Assembly (NCBI GenBank): GCA_030323885.1
Contig: CM059203.1
Location: forward strand, 4,836,001-4,900,000
DNA: 64,000 nucleotides
Direction of reading: 5' to 3'
Source of the DNA: Branchipolynoe longqiensis
Lineage: Eukaryota > Annelida > Polychaeta > Phyllodocida > Polynoidae
Part shown: piece after piece, positions 35,501 through 43,966 of the stretch
How positions within the stretch are numbered: the stretch's first letter is position 1
How the letters are laid out: each line of letters starts with the position of its first letter
Notes under the pieces: model-generated
The model's database searches: none
What the model was told of the DNA's origin: nothing
What the model saw: the letters and a program-made list of their open reading frames with translations, nothing else
Program-made: the position numbers and the translations under genes

Positions 35501-38500
35501 AGGTCACCAGAACCATGACCTGATATCCCACTCAGTCACATTATCCTGACACTGAGCCAACCAGTCCCTGCCCTATCCTATTTATGTCGAGTGCCTGGCT
35601 AGGAAGCGACAAGTATACATTTTTAAGTCATTGGTTTGACTCGACCAGGGTTCGACCCCACGATCTACCAACACGGGAGATGGACGCTCTAACTTATTCA
35701 GCCATCCCGTCTGGTCCAACCAGAAAAGGAATACATGCAGTAGATAGCCACACAAATGAAATAAACCAAACAAGGTGAACCACAAGACTGAAAACAAGTC
35801 ATTAGACGTAACCGTTATGGGGAGCATAATTTATACACCATCACACACAAAAAAGAAAAAAAGAAGCATTGAGCAGACCTTTATAATATATATTTTACTG
35901 TGTTTGTTTTGTAGTTGCTGTCACTCCTGTTGGGAATAGGAGGCGGCGCAGAAGTAATTACCCTGGGATTGGAATTATAATACAAGGAATTGAACTCAAT
36001 CCTGCACAGTATTACTGCCAGGGATGGCAGGGCCAGACGCAGTGCATAGTGATGTCATCAACCAAGATGGAAGACTTACCAACGCGACCGAGTACTCCAA
36101 CTACAAGCAATGCCACTGTCTATCCTACAAATACAACAATTGTGAAAGCAGCAGCAAATGGTAACTGTGAACATGTGTTATTTTAATACAAGCCTGCTTC
36201 CTGATATTACAAAAAAAAGTGTAAATACAGTAAAACCTCTCTAAATCGACCGACCATGGGACCTACTTTAAGGGGTCCATTTAGGGAGGTGGTCGGTTTA
36301 GAGAGTTAGAATATCCTTACGATGGTATTGTTGGGACCCAAAGAAAGCAATTGATATAGGGGAGTGGTCACTCTATGGAGGCGGTCGGTTAGACATGTTT
36401 TACTGTATCGATCTGTGGAGGTGGTCGGTTAGACAGGTTTTACTGTACCTATATACAGTAAAACCTCTCTAACCGACTACCTCCACATATCAAACATATT
36501 TAAAGTCGGTCTCATGGTCCGTCAATTTAGACAGGTTTGACTGTACCTGTAACACTTACGGTCGGAAGACCAGTGGTACGACACTGACAAAATATATATA
36601 TTAATCAAATTCATCCATGCCCAAACAAATTATTTTTAAAATAGTATTAACCGGCTGTAGGTAGCTACATACTAAATATAACTACAGGGCGCAGTGGCTG
36701 AATCGGTTAATCTTAGAGTCTAGACTTCCCTTGCAGAAGGTTGGGAGTTTGAATCCTGATTGACTCAAACCAATGACTTACAAAATTGATAGTTTTCGCT
36801 ATCCAGTCTGGCACACATCATTACTAGGATATGACAAGGATTGGTTAGCACAGTATCAAGATAATGTGACTGAGTGGGATATCAGGTCATGGTGCTGGCA
36901 GCCTGATTTCCTGTGGAGAAGCACTATAAAGTTGCCATGAGTGTGCACTGTCACAAGTCGGAACCCATCCGTATATGACCTTAAATGTTGCCAGGATGTA
37001 AAGCTCCAACAACCAACCAAGTAAATGTTCAGTCAGCTACTCAGCAGTTGATGGTTGGTTGTTGGAGTTTAACATCCTGGCAACATCTAAAGTCATATCA
37101 GGACGCTGCCCCACTGGAAGATCAGGCCGCTCGTACCATAACCCGATAACCCACTCAGTCACATAATCCTGACACTGCGCAAACCAGTCCTTGCCCTATC
37201 TTATTAATGCCGAGCACCAGGCTAGGAAGCGACAAGTATCAATTTTATAACTCATTTGTTTGACTCGACCCAGAACCGACCTCCCGATCTCCCACATGTA
37301 AGGCTCGCGCTTTACCGATTCCACCACCATGCCCATAAAGCCCAAGTCACACCTACCCGGACTAGCCCCGGATTTTTAGCCGGACCACCCCCGGACAATT
37401 CCCGGACAGCCTTGGATAAAATCGCTATTTTTGCCTCACTCTCACAGCTACCCGGACGTGCCCCGGATGAGCCCCGGATGAGGCCCAGACGAGCCCCGGA
37501 CAAGCCCCGGATGATAGCCTGAAATGCGGGACTCATCCTGGGGTAGTCAATTAGTAATACATACTCATCCGTGGTGATCCGTGGTTAATCCGTGGTCATC
37601 CGGCCTGTCCGGGTCTTATCTGGTCAGTCCGGGAGCGGTCCGTGGCTCTGTCAAGGCTAGTCTGGGCTAAACCGGGACTAGTCTGGGCTAAGCTGTGGCT
37701 AAAACGGGGCTCTTCCAGTTAAAAAATGACCCGGACTGCCAGGGACGGGACCCGCACTACCCCCGGACAACTGCCGGACTACTCAGACCACCCATGGATT
37801 ACACCCGGATGATGCCGGATCGACCCCGGATTGCAATTTTCCCCGGATCGCCTCGGATGTTTTAAACATTTTAAGACATCCGGGGCTGGCCCCGGATCAT
37901 GCCGGATCACCAAGGACCAGCCAGGGATCACGGTCCGGGGCTCGTCCGGCCCCTGATCCGGGTAGGTGTGACCTAGGCTTAAGTAAATCAGTAAATTAAT
38001 TGGGGGCGAGGGGGTTGAGGCGGGGTGGGGGGGGGGCCCCAAACATCACACTGTGGTGATTGGGTTTATTTTCATTTTCCTGCAGCAGCAGCCATAGTAG
38101 GAGGTGTGCTAGGGGCGATCCTATTGGCTGTTACCATATCAAGCCTGGTCTTCTTCATCTTATGGAGGCGGTAAGCATCACTTTGAATTATCCAAACAAT
38201 TACTGTAAGAATCAATTCAAATTACAATAAATGTCATGGTAAGAGTCACCGTAAATTGTCAAATGTATTACAGTAGGCACTGTAAATTGCTAAATGTATT
38301 ACAGTAGGCATTGTAAATTGCCAAATGTATTACAGTAGGCATTGTAAATTGACAAATGTATTACAGCAGGCACTGTAAATTGCCAAATGTATTACAGTAG
38401 GCACTGTAAATTACTAAATGTATTACAGTAGGCATTGTAAATTTCCAAATGTATTAGAGTAGGCACCGTAAATTGCCAAATGTATTACAGTAGGCACTGT

Positions 38501-41199
38501 AAATTACTAAATGTATTACAGTAGTCACTGTAAATTACTAAATGTATTAGAGTAGGCATTGTAAATTACTAAATGTATTACAGTAGGCATTGTAAATTGC
38601 AAAATGTATTACAGTAGGCACTGTAAATTGCCAAAAATATTACAGTAGGCATTGTAAAGGAAGGACATGATAATTTTATCTGAAATTACCAGAAGTCCTA
38701 TTGTAAATATTATAGAAAGTGTTATTTGAAGATATCATGTCCATTGCGATATCATTAATTTACTATAATATTAGAGCAGATATTACCTCAAAATGTTATG
38801 ATAGGATTTTTACACAGCCTTGCGCATAGGTAAATTCATATCTTTCTATAATATATTAGGATTTTTTTTCAAGGATTTTTTGTCTATACATCATTATTTA
38901 CTCACTACCAAAATGATAGGACATGATAAATTTATCTGAAATTACCAGAAGTCCTATGGTAAATATTATAAAAGTGTTATTTGAATTCATCATGTCCATT
39001 GCGATATTGTTAATTTACCGTAATATTAGAGCAGATATTACCTCAAGTTGTAATGATTGGATTTTCACACAGCCTTACGCATAGGTAGATTCATATCTTT
39101 TTATAATATATTAGGATTTTTTTTCAAGGATTTTTTGTCTATACTTCATTAATTACTCACTAGCAGAATGATAAATATACATTCCATTAATGAATTCACT
39201 CACCAGTTTCGATGGTAACAATGTGGTAATTGCGCAGCCTCCCACTAATGAATTAACTCATTGATCATGAAGCATTGGTTCCATAGATTGATTGATTGAT
39301 GGTTGCTTTACACCGTGTCGGCAGGATAGGACATATTCATAGTGAGAACTGTTTGTTTTTTAGTCAGATCATCACCTTTATGTAAAAGCATAAATCAATT
39401 ATGTATCAATAGACACTGATTAAATTATAAATCTCACAATTATATATTTGTGGCCAAGGGAAATAGAATTCCCACAACAAAATGTAAGCTTTTATTAGTA
39501 ATTGATAGAATTTATTTAGTAAACTATATGAGGTTGTACAGACCAGCTGCCCTCAAAAAGGTTAAAATGTTTTCTTGTTTTACTTTAGGAAAAAACGTCA
39601 TGCATACTGTCTGCAGTGTAAAATTGTTGGCAGGGCCAGAAAATCAGCACAACTTAGTCAAATGTGTTTGAATGTCAGTGGGGATTGTTTCCATCGTATA
39701 AAGGTGGTTAAACAACCTCACACTAATGAACTAAAAAAAAGTAAAACTTGTTTTATTTAGCAATGCCTCTAGAGCACATTGATTTTTAACATCGGTTATT
39801 GGACATCAAATATATGGTCATTCTGACATATTTCTTTGGAGGAAACCTGCTGCCGTCACATAGGCTACTCTTTCCGATAAGCAGCAAGGGGCCTTTTATA
39901 TGCACTTTCCCACAGACAGGATAGCACATACCACAACATTTGATGAAGCAGTTGTGACTAATGAACTCAGTCATTTATCATGAAACATTGAATGATGTCA
40001 TGTAGTTGACATGTCAACATAATTCACAAACGAGGCTACTCGACCCTCAGCACATGACCCACACCTCACTCCGATCCTCACTTTGGTACTGGCTCTCGTC
40101 CAAGCAGCACCAATTAGGGCTGATGATCGACTAGCCACAATGGCGAATTAACTATGTTGACGTGTCAACATCCGTAATTACGCAACCTCTCATGAATGAA
40201 TTCACTCATTTATCATGAAACATTGTTTCCATAGTATCAACGTAGTAATTACACAACCTCCCACTAATGAATTCACTCATTTATCATGAAACATTGTTTC
40301 CATAGTATCAACGTAGTAATTACACAACCTCCCACTAATGAATTCACTCATTTATCATGAAACATTGATTCCATAGTATCAACGTAGTAATTGTCTTGAA
40401 TGAGTGAGGTCGCTCATTCGGTGTCATTGCTGGACATGGCAGGCTCAGCCCTCCTCCCCCTCCCCCTGCCACTACTGTGGTGGTGGGGGGTAGGGGTGGG
40501 GGGGAGTGATGCGGGGGAGGGGGGAGAGGGGGGGAAGCCATCTTCACTATCCTGGTGTCTTCCGGAGCCACCGAAGCTGGTCAGTCTTCTCCATACACCC
40601 GCACTGACCACTGACCACCTCCAATTTTACCTACTTAAATGTCTCACATTTCTGATAATTTACCCTCTACCGTTATCTCATATTTTTATCATTAACTATT
40701 GCTATTGTACTTTAATGTAATTGATTACTCATTTGTTAAATCGTTCACATGACTCATATGCCCTCATCACATTTCATTTTCCCAATATATCGGGGCATTC
40801 GCTCGTTCGCTTCTTGCCCGATGATACACAGTCAATGTACATGCTGCCAGGCGGGCAGCGCCTGAATAAAAGCCTTGATTAACCCACTCATGCCTCTGAG
40901 TCAGCTGTGTCCGTGAGCAATGACACAACCTCCCACTGATGAATTCACTCATTTATCATGAAACATTGTTTCCATAGTATCAACGTCCCATTAATGAATT
41001 CACTCATATATCATGAAATATTTGTTTCCATAGGCGAATCTTGGCATGTTCCAGAATGCCCAGTTCAAAGGTCACACCCACAGCACCAATGGCAGTGGTC
41101 GATCACTATGAGGAACTACAATTGGACAGTAACCATGGTTACTGCAGCCTCACTCCCGCACACCGCCCCGAGTGTCCCACCATTGCCAACCCGAGTTGA
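26482..41199 (+). CDS. six-exon type I membrane protein with ITAM-like tail (predicted 380 aa)
   Basis: Predicted joins: 26482-26575, 29191-29427, 30818-31132, 35915-36160, 38086-38170, 41034-41199. All introns are GT-AG and phases match at every join (introns 1-4 phase 1, intron 5 phase 2), giving an open frame of 381 codons including the stop. Residues 1-20 look like a signal peptide (MMRYQLFLLMWLFA start). The ectodomain (about 21-297) has N-x-S/T sites in exons 3 and 4 and few cysteines. Exon 2 (CVGENLKLSP, CIGHRECSVRVN) faintly recalls SUEL/galactose-binding lectin domains. Residues 299-323 are a clear transmembrane helix followed by WRRR. The tail holds Y351-E-E-L and Y362-C-S-L spaced by seven residues, an ITAM pattern. 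I do not recognise the gene. Symmetric phase-1 exons are typical of extracellular modular proteins. The C-terminus may differ (see findings). Confidence 0.72.
27182..27500 (-). mobile_element. SINE-3 in intron 1
   Basis: Inverted SINE-3: A/T-rich tail, AGATTTATACTGCCTATCATG, then the body, ending at the complement of the tRNA-like head near CAGACACTCTAACC. The rest of intron 1 up to 27959 shows nothing recognisable. Confidence 0.83.
27960..28035 (-). mobile_element. 3' end of an I/Nimb-like element in intron 1
   Basis: The TGATTGGTTGATTGGTGG tail followed by TTGCTTAACACCATGTC matches the 3' end at 15914-15960 and 39291-39330. Only the extreme 3' end remains. It is interrupted by the MITE at 28036. 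Confidence 0.7.
28036..28445. mobile_element. hAT-like MITE with hairpin ends, copy 2
   Basis: Flanked by a perfect 8-bp duplication AGCGTCAG (28028-28035 and 28446-28453). Ends CTAGATAAAAG and CTTTATCTA carry the same internal hairpins as copy 1 (797-1204), with which it aligns throughout. Confidence 0.88.
28462..29095 (+). mobile_element. solo YR-element terminal repeat S1 (intron 1)
   Basis: It sits between AATT at 28458-28461 and AATT at 29092-29095. Starting GTCC, it has the palindrome CATATTGC-CTAG-GCAATGTG, then GGTAATTCGGG, the inverse of the B ends of E2 and E3. The other end reads TGTCCTGAATT, like the A end of E2. No ORF for the recombinase or RT is present. It is A+B repeat only, in opposite orientation to E1-E3. 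Confidence 0.68.
29191..29427 (+). CDS. host gene exon 2
   Basis: Acceptor ATTGAAATAG|CA, donor GAAG|GTAATA; phase 1 at both ends, 79 codons. Four cysteines (TFQCVGEN, YADCIGHRECSV, LVCIEG) and a short basic stretch. A distant resemblance to a SUEL-type lectin repeat is possible but several hallmark residues are missing. Confidence 0.72.
29452..29803. mobile_element. MITE with CAATAGACCCC TIR in intron 2
   Basis: Starts CAATAGACCCCCGCCAGTTAAG and ends with its complement (CTTAACTGGCGGGGTCTATTG). A ~65-bp block GTTAAGCTAGTGACATCTATC...CTCTATTCGGGTACTTTCC is present at both 29468-29522 and 29720-29782. Relatives at 21140-22216. Confidence 0.72.
29815..30050 (-). repeat. interspersed repeat in intron 2
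   Basis: Reverse-complement match to 20880-21120 and to the right end of the duplicated segment in copy 2 (around 62700-62840 and 63815-63860), for example CATTGTGGGATG. Confidence 0.6.
30059..30295 (+). mobile_element. SINE-1, 3'-truncated (intron 2)
   Basis: Head GGGCGCGGTTGCCTAATCGG, box B GCAGTTCGGTTCCC, body to GCAGCAGCACTATAAG. Confidence 0.83.
30300..30760. mobile_element. SINE-1 (minus) followed by a SINE-1 3' piece (plus)
   Basis: 30303-30650 is full-length SINE-1 on the minus strand, with the class-II-tRNA-like head ending CATTCGGCCATCCCGTC. 30662-30760 is the plus-strand 3' end (GCACTGTCACAAGTCGG ... CCAACAACCAAC). Confidence 0.8.
30818..31132 (+). CDS. host gene exon 3
   Basis: Acceptor GTCTTCCAG|AT, donor TTAT|GTAGGT; phase 1 at both ends, 105 codons. 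Contains NATIS, NHTQP and NITIS glycosylation sites and cysteines at EEQCIS and SGCGQF. The strand-rich pattern (VLLFLYYILG, IWTLHNITISFL) suggests a beta-sandwich ectodomain. Domain family not recognised. Confidence 0.72.
31328..31645 (+). mobile_element. SINE-2 (intron 3)
   Basis: Head GGAGTGGGACGTAGCTCAGG, body as in other copies, 3' end GTGCTCTAGAGGCATAG. Confidence 0.83.
31646..32330. repeat. unclassified intron 3 DNA containing a dispersed repeat
   Basis: 31646-32040 shows nothing recognised apart from a TATATA run near 31880. 32080-32330 matches the reverse complement of 63540-63790 (for example AAAATATACGGATTTTCGGTT and ATTATTATTCTTGGGCGACGG). The plus-strand frame 32022-32399 (125 codons) runs through it. 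Its C-terminus lies in YR repeat sequence, so it is not accepted as a gene. Confidence 0.5.
32331..32573 (-). repeat. E4 split direct repeat A1
   Basis: GATGCGCGACGAGGAAGGAAG onward to GAGGAGCCCTCCACC. Nearly identical to 32793-33034. Confidence 0.9.
32574..32792 (-). repeat. E4 repeat B1
   Basis: Unique GC-rich block ending AATGCAAGCATTACGATC, with the palindrome AATGC-AA-GCATT just before A2, comparable in position to the palindromes at the ends of B in E1-E3. Confidence 0.75.
32793..33034 (-). repeat. E4 split direct repeat A2
   Basis: Second copy of A, joined to the 3' end of the recombinase frame. Confidence 0.9.
33006..33333 (-). pseudogene. E4 tyrosine recombinase C-terminus
   Basis: The minus-strand frame encodes VFIMPSGRPLDPRTL, the His-x-x-Arg box YTLHSLRRGAAQACHQAG and the nucleophile motif VHAYVPRLAP, so this is the C-terminal third of a DIRS/Ngaro-type YR. 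Upstream the frame continues only into tandem-repeat sequence, so the first Arg and the Lys are missing. This makes the 807-codon frame (35429-33006) a fusion of repeat translation with a real domain fragment. Confidence 0.82.
33334..35110. repeat. GC-rich compound minisatellite in E4
   Basis: 33340-33720 is GGCAGCAG/GGTAGCAG-rich. 33720-34340 repeats GGGTGACCAGGGTGACCTGGG with interleaved GCCAGCAGTCTGAGGCATGAC. 34370-35110 repeats AGTCTGAGGCATGACTGCGG then TGGAGGTAGTTCCAGGCATG. Frames stay open on the minus strand because the repeat lacks stop codons. I do not read these as protein-coding. Confidence 0.85.
35111..35412 (-). other. GC-rich E4 interior without recognised domain
   Basis: Low-complexity G/C sequence after the minisatellite. 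It could be the E4 proline-rich linker (compare 15359-15912), but there is no conserved motif. Confidence 0.35.
35413..35718 (-). mobile_element. SINE-1 (intron 3)
   Basis: CAACATCTAAGGTCATATCAGG to the class-II-tRNA-like head (CTTATTCAGCCATCCCGTC). Confidence 0.83.
35915..36160 (+). CDS. host gene exon 4
   Basis: Acceptor TGTTTTGTAG|TT, donor AATG|GTAACT; phase 1 at both ends, 82 codons. Begins AVTPVGN followed by the basic patch RRRRR, a possible furin-like site. Then YYCQGWQGQTQCIV with two cysteines, then a Ser/Thr/Pro-rich juxtamembrane stalk (RPSTPTTSNATV) with further N-glycosylation sites. Confidence 0.72.
36227..36545. mobile_element. pogo/Tigger-like MITEs, two adjacent pieces (intron 4)
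   Basis: ACAGTAAAACCTCTCTAAATC starts at 36228 and ACAGTAAAACCTCTCTAACC at 36456. TTTTACTGTA ends appear at 36396-36405 and 36438-36447, and TTTGACTGTA at 36536-36545. Related to 184-344. Confidence 0.7.
36690..37022 (+). mobile_element. SINE-1 (intron 4)
   Basis: Head GCGCAGTGGCTGAATCGG with box B GGGAGTTTGAATCC, full body, tail CCAACAACCAACCAAG. Confidence 0.83.
37050..37335 (-). mobile_element. SINE-1 with internal deletion (intron 4)
   Basis: GGTTGGTTGTTGGAGTTTAAC to the head near CCGATTCCACCACCATGCCC. The middle (ACTTGTGACAGTGCGCACTC region) is missing. Confidence 0.78.
37339..37979. mobile_element. MITE with AGCCCAAGTCACACC TIR, CCCGGAC-rich interior
   Basis: Flanked by TAA on both sides (37336-37338, 37980-37982). 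Left AGCCCAAGTCACACCTACCC; right complement AGCCTAGGTCACACCTACCC. Interior made of CCCCGGAC, CCGGAT and GTCCGTGGT words. Confidence 0.83.
38086..38170 (+). CDS. host gene exon 5 (transmembrane helix)
   Basis: Acceptor TTTCCTGCAG|CA, donor GGCG|GTAAGC. Encodes AAAIVGGVLGAILLAVTISS and the rest of the helix, ending LWRR. The GxxxG-like glycine spacing (GGVLG) could support helix pairing. Phase 1 in, phase 2 out. Confidence 0.78.
38230..38660. repeat. 31-bp minisatellite with hairpin unit (intron 5)
   Basis: Unit: GTAAATTGCCAAATGTATTACAGTAGGCACT-type, about 13 copies. Each junction contains TTACAGT-AGGC-ACTGTAA, a perfect 7-bp stem with a 4-nt loop in the ACTGTAA variants. Confidence 0.88.
38661..39175. 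repeat. two-copy tandem duplication, ~250-bp unit (intron 5)
   Basis: 38664-38913 and 38914-39170 align along their length, from GGACATGATAA through CAGATATTACCTCAA to GATTTTTTTTCAAGGATTTTTTG and TTACTCACTA. Confidence 0.88.
39291..39690 (-). mobile_element. 3' end of an I/Nimb-like element (intron 5)
   Basis: (TGAT)n tail, then TTGCTTTACACCGTGTCGGCAG; this matches 15914-16305, including the 3' end of the RT-RNase H ORF (GACCAGCTGCCCTCAAAAAG). Truncated at about 390 bp and decayed. Confidence 0.82.
39745..39960 (-). mobile_element. SINE-2, 5'-truncated (intron 5)
   Basis: AAAACTTGTTTTATTTAGC to GATGAAGCAGTTGTG. Confidence 0.78.
40393..40921. mobile_element. insertion in the tandem array, possible solo YR repeat (S4)
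   Basis: Uninterrupted neighbouring units show the target GTAGTAATTACACAACC. Here AATT (40389-40392) is followed by GTC and the palindrome GAATGAG...CTCATTC, and the right end is AGCAAT then GACACAACC. The AAT core and end palindrome fit the YR elements, but the internal GGTAATT word of the others is missing. It has a Pro-coding G-rich block and AATAAA near 40864. Confidence 0.4.
41034..41199 (+). CDS. host gene exon 6 (cytoplasmic tail)
   Basis: Acceptor TTTCCATAG|GC. In the frame set by exon 5 it encodes the tail with D-H-Y-E-E-L (41101-41118) and G-Y-C-S-L (41137-41151), ending at TGA 41197-41199. The next frame is open from upstream through to 41356 and encodes Tyr motifs SELYADSP and ENALYTTST, so the annotated stop may not be the only C-terminus. 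Confidence 0.62.
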
Positions 41200-41283
41200 G
41201 CCCTCTGAGTTGTACGCTGACAGTCCTGCGGTGCAGAGGGACAGGAAGATGAGAATCGATGGGAAGCCTGTCAGTCTGATACT

Positions 41284-41790
41284 GGAGGAAAACGCCCTGT
41301 ACACCACTTCCACAATGCATGCTGGAACAGCGGAGTTAAGGAGAGGTTGTCGCTAGGACTATTCACATTCGACAATGAATGTTATGAGTCTCTTTTGCAA
41401 AAGGAAAACAAAGCCGCATGTCATTGACGATATTGTGAATTTTGATACATAAGGGCTCTCATTTAGCGGCTTTGTCAGTGTTGTTGGTCATTGTAATTGT
41501 GATGTCCTTCATCATCATAATCATCATCAATCTGATCATGGAGGAAAATGCCCTGTACACCACCTCCACAATGCATGCTGGGACAGTGGACAGCAGAGTC
41601 AAGGAGAGGTTGTCGCTAGGACTATTCACAGTCGAAAATGAATGTTATGAATCTATTTCACGAAAGGAGGACAAAGCCGCATGCCGTTGATGATATTGTG
41701 AATTTGTGATATAACGGCTCTCATTCAGCAGCTTTGTCAGTGTTGTTGGTCATTGTAATTGTGATGTCCATCATCATCATCAATCCCTTA
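41284..41790 (+). repeat. tandem duplication of the tail/3' end (~250-bp unit)
   Basis: 41284-41532 and 41540-41787 are close copies, from GAGGAAAA(C/T)GCCCTGTACAC to the (CAT)n-like end. Both encode ENALYTTSTMHAG. Copy 1 lacks seven bases (TGGACAG) and shifts to a stop after 11 codons. Copy 2 stays open to LFTVENECYESI and ends at TGA around 41690. The hydrophobic translation between copies comes from the (CAT)n tract. Confidence 0.8.
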
Positions 41791-41899
41791 ACCGCGAGGG
41801 TCGTTAGGGAGCCACATCTTTTCATCCTCCACTGCCCTCTGGGAATTGCCAAACTCCAGGCCGGTCCATTCCCCGATGTTGTCTTTCCACCTCTTCCTT

Positions 41900-42225
41900 T
41901 AACTTTTTTCTTTAGTTCTTTCTTGAAGATTTATACTTCCTATCATGGATAAGTCTGAATAGACTTGTTTTCACAATTAGACAGTTGGTCGATTGAACGC
42001 CCACGCTTACACTTTTACTGATCCAAGGGATTTTTAACCTACCACACCACATAGACATGGTATGGTATGAGAGTCACTGGCCTTTGATGATGCTGTTAGT
42101 TATACACAGTAGGGGATATCCAAATTGGCACAGGTGATGGCATGGGAAATAGAACCAGCGACCTTCAGATTAGGAGTCTGATCTAGAAAAAAGTCAGACA
42201 CCACTTCGCCACAGAGGACACCTTT
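41900..42225 (-). mobile_element. SINE-3
   Basis: TTTTTTCTTTAG tail, AGATTTATACTTCCTATCATG, body, complement of head at CAGACACCACTTCGCCAC. Confidence 0.83.
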
Positions 42226-42394
42226 GTCCATGTTGTGTGCATAGAAAGTAGGTCAAGTGGATTAAGCACCAGTAATAGAGCACTGCTAATTTTATAACGC
42301 GCAATATAATTGCTCATGGTCATTGGTTAGCAGGTTAGGAGAACAATGCTTTTTGAACAAATCCAAATTATGATTGATTGGTCAGAACTAGAGG

Positions 42395-42718
42395 TTAGTT
42401 GGTTGGTCGATGGAGTTTTACATCCTGGCAACATCTAAGGTCATATCAGGACTGGTATCAACTTGTGACAGTGTGCACTAATGGCGACTTTCATAGTGCT
42501 GCCCCACTGCGAAATCAGGCCGCCGGCACCATGACACGATATCCCACTGTCACATTATCCTGGCACTGAGCTAGCCAGTCATTGCATTATCCTAGTAATG
42601 CTGAATGTCAGGCTAAGAAGCGACAAGTATCAATTTTAAAGTCATTGGTTTGACTCGACCAGGGATCGAACTCCCGACCTTCTGCACGGGAGGCCCGAGC
42701 TCTACCGATTAGGCCACC
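42395..42718 (-). mobile_element. SINE-1
   Basis: GGTTGGTCGATGGAGTTTTAC to the head complement CTCTACCGATTAGGCCACC, ending at the MITE boundary. Confidence 0.83.
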
Positions 42719-43576
42719 TAAAGGGGCTGTCACATTAGGGTTTTTAGCGGGAGCGTATGGCGGCGTAGGCGCGTTACATCATATACGTCGGCATATGCCG
42801 TATACGGTACTCATACGCTACGCATACACTACTCATACGCTACTCATACGCCGCCAGATGCCGCCAGATGCCGGCTTATGTGAAGCGTATGAGGCATACG
42901 CCGCCATACGCTTTCATAAATCCGTCCGTCCAAATTTTGTTGTGCATGCTAAAAAAATCTTGACCTATGAGGGCGTATGGCCCATACGCTGCTCATACGC
43001 TACTCATACGCCGGCATACGCTCCTCATACGCCGGCGTACGCTCCTCATACGCTAGGGGTGTGCCGGCATAGGTTTTTCATACGCTCACCTTGCGTCACC
43101 GGCGTATCTCTAGCGTATCTCTAGCGTATGTAGCGTACGCATAACCTATGAGTTACGCATAGGAGCATACTCCTAGCGTATGCACAGCATATGCATAGCG
43201 TATGCACAGCGTATTCAAAGCGTATGCCATAGGTCTCGACATCGATCTTGACTCATACGCTACTCATACGCTCATACGCTATGCATACGCTATGCATACG
43301 CTATGCATACGCTACTCATACGCTCATGTGCTATGCATACGCTATGCATACGCTACGCATACGCTACACATAGGTTCCATATGCCAATCAAAACTGTCAA
43401 AAAATCTCACAGTACGCTCACATACGCTCCTGGTACGCTCCTCATACGTTCCTCGTACGCTCCTCATAGGTTCCACATATGCTCAAAACCACCCGAAAGG
43501 TCACCAAATGTCATCATAGGCCGGCATGCGCAGGACCTACATAGGTTTTCAATACGCTCCCGCCATACGCCGTAAT

Positions 43577-43701
43577 TCAGACACAGGACACGAAAGTGGT
43601 ATAAAGTGGTAGTTTATTGATCTTTTTTCTTATGATGGAATTCTTGGGTTTCGAGTAGTTAAAGTTCGGTAGAGTTAGTTTTGTCCCACATGCGCTCAGC
43701 C
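43577..43701 (-). repeat. E2 split direct repeat A1
   Basis: AATTCAGACACAGGACACGAA to CGCTCAGCC; nearly identical to 43967-44091. Confidence 0.92.
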
Positions 43702-43739
43702 TTGCGTGCCAGATGGGTGGGTGGGACGGCTAGAAAAGA

Positions 43740-43963
43740 CAGGAAAGCTTCAGTGGCCACACGGCAGGTTCGGGCGCACTGGTCGGTGTGAGCTGCTCGG
43801 GCTCCTCCGTTGGCGAGGTTGTGAAGGATCCGCCAGGTAGCGCATCGGTTCGATAGTGAGCCTCGTTGAGTATAGGTGGCGCCACGGTTGTCCATAGAGT
43901 TTAAGGCTGAAGGGCTTTCGGTCCCGCGTCCCAAATTACCCATGTTGCCCCCGCATCATACAC
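43740..43963 (-). repeat. E2 split direct repeat B1
   Basis: CTAGAAAAGACAGG onward; matches 47779-48012 almost base for base. Ends AATTACCC, then CATGTTGCCCCCGCATCATA (a degraded palindrome), CAC, and A2. Confidence 0.92.
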
Positions 43964-43966
43964 AAT

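Larger units (their letters stand above)
39176..41033. repeat. interrupted ~70-bp tandem array reaching the exon 6 acceptor
   Basis: Units read CCTCCCACTAATGAATTCAC, TCATTTATCATGAAACATTG, TTTCCATAGTATCAACGTAG. Copies occur at 39180-39290, 40190-40395 and 40922-41033, with mobile elements between. The last unit ends TTTGTTTCCATAG directly at exon 6, so the exon 6 acceptor is one copy of the repeat. At 40020-40170 there is an unrecognised block with partial units. Confidence 0.82.

Noticed and set aside
41442..41690. 82-codon ORF with an apparent transmembrane segment
   Set aside because: The hydrophobic stretch comes from (CAT)n and 3'-end sequence; only its C-terminal ENALYTTST...NECYESI part resembles the receptor tail.
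42780..43570. Open frames rich in Tyr/Ala/Thr/His as a repetitive protein
   Set aside because: They are translation of the CATACGCT word array of a MITE interior, and the same tract is open in more than one frame.
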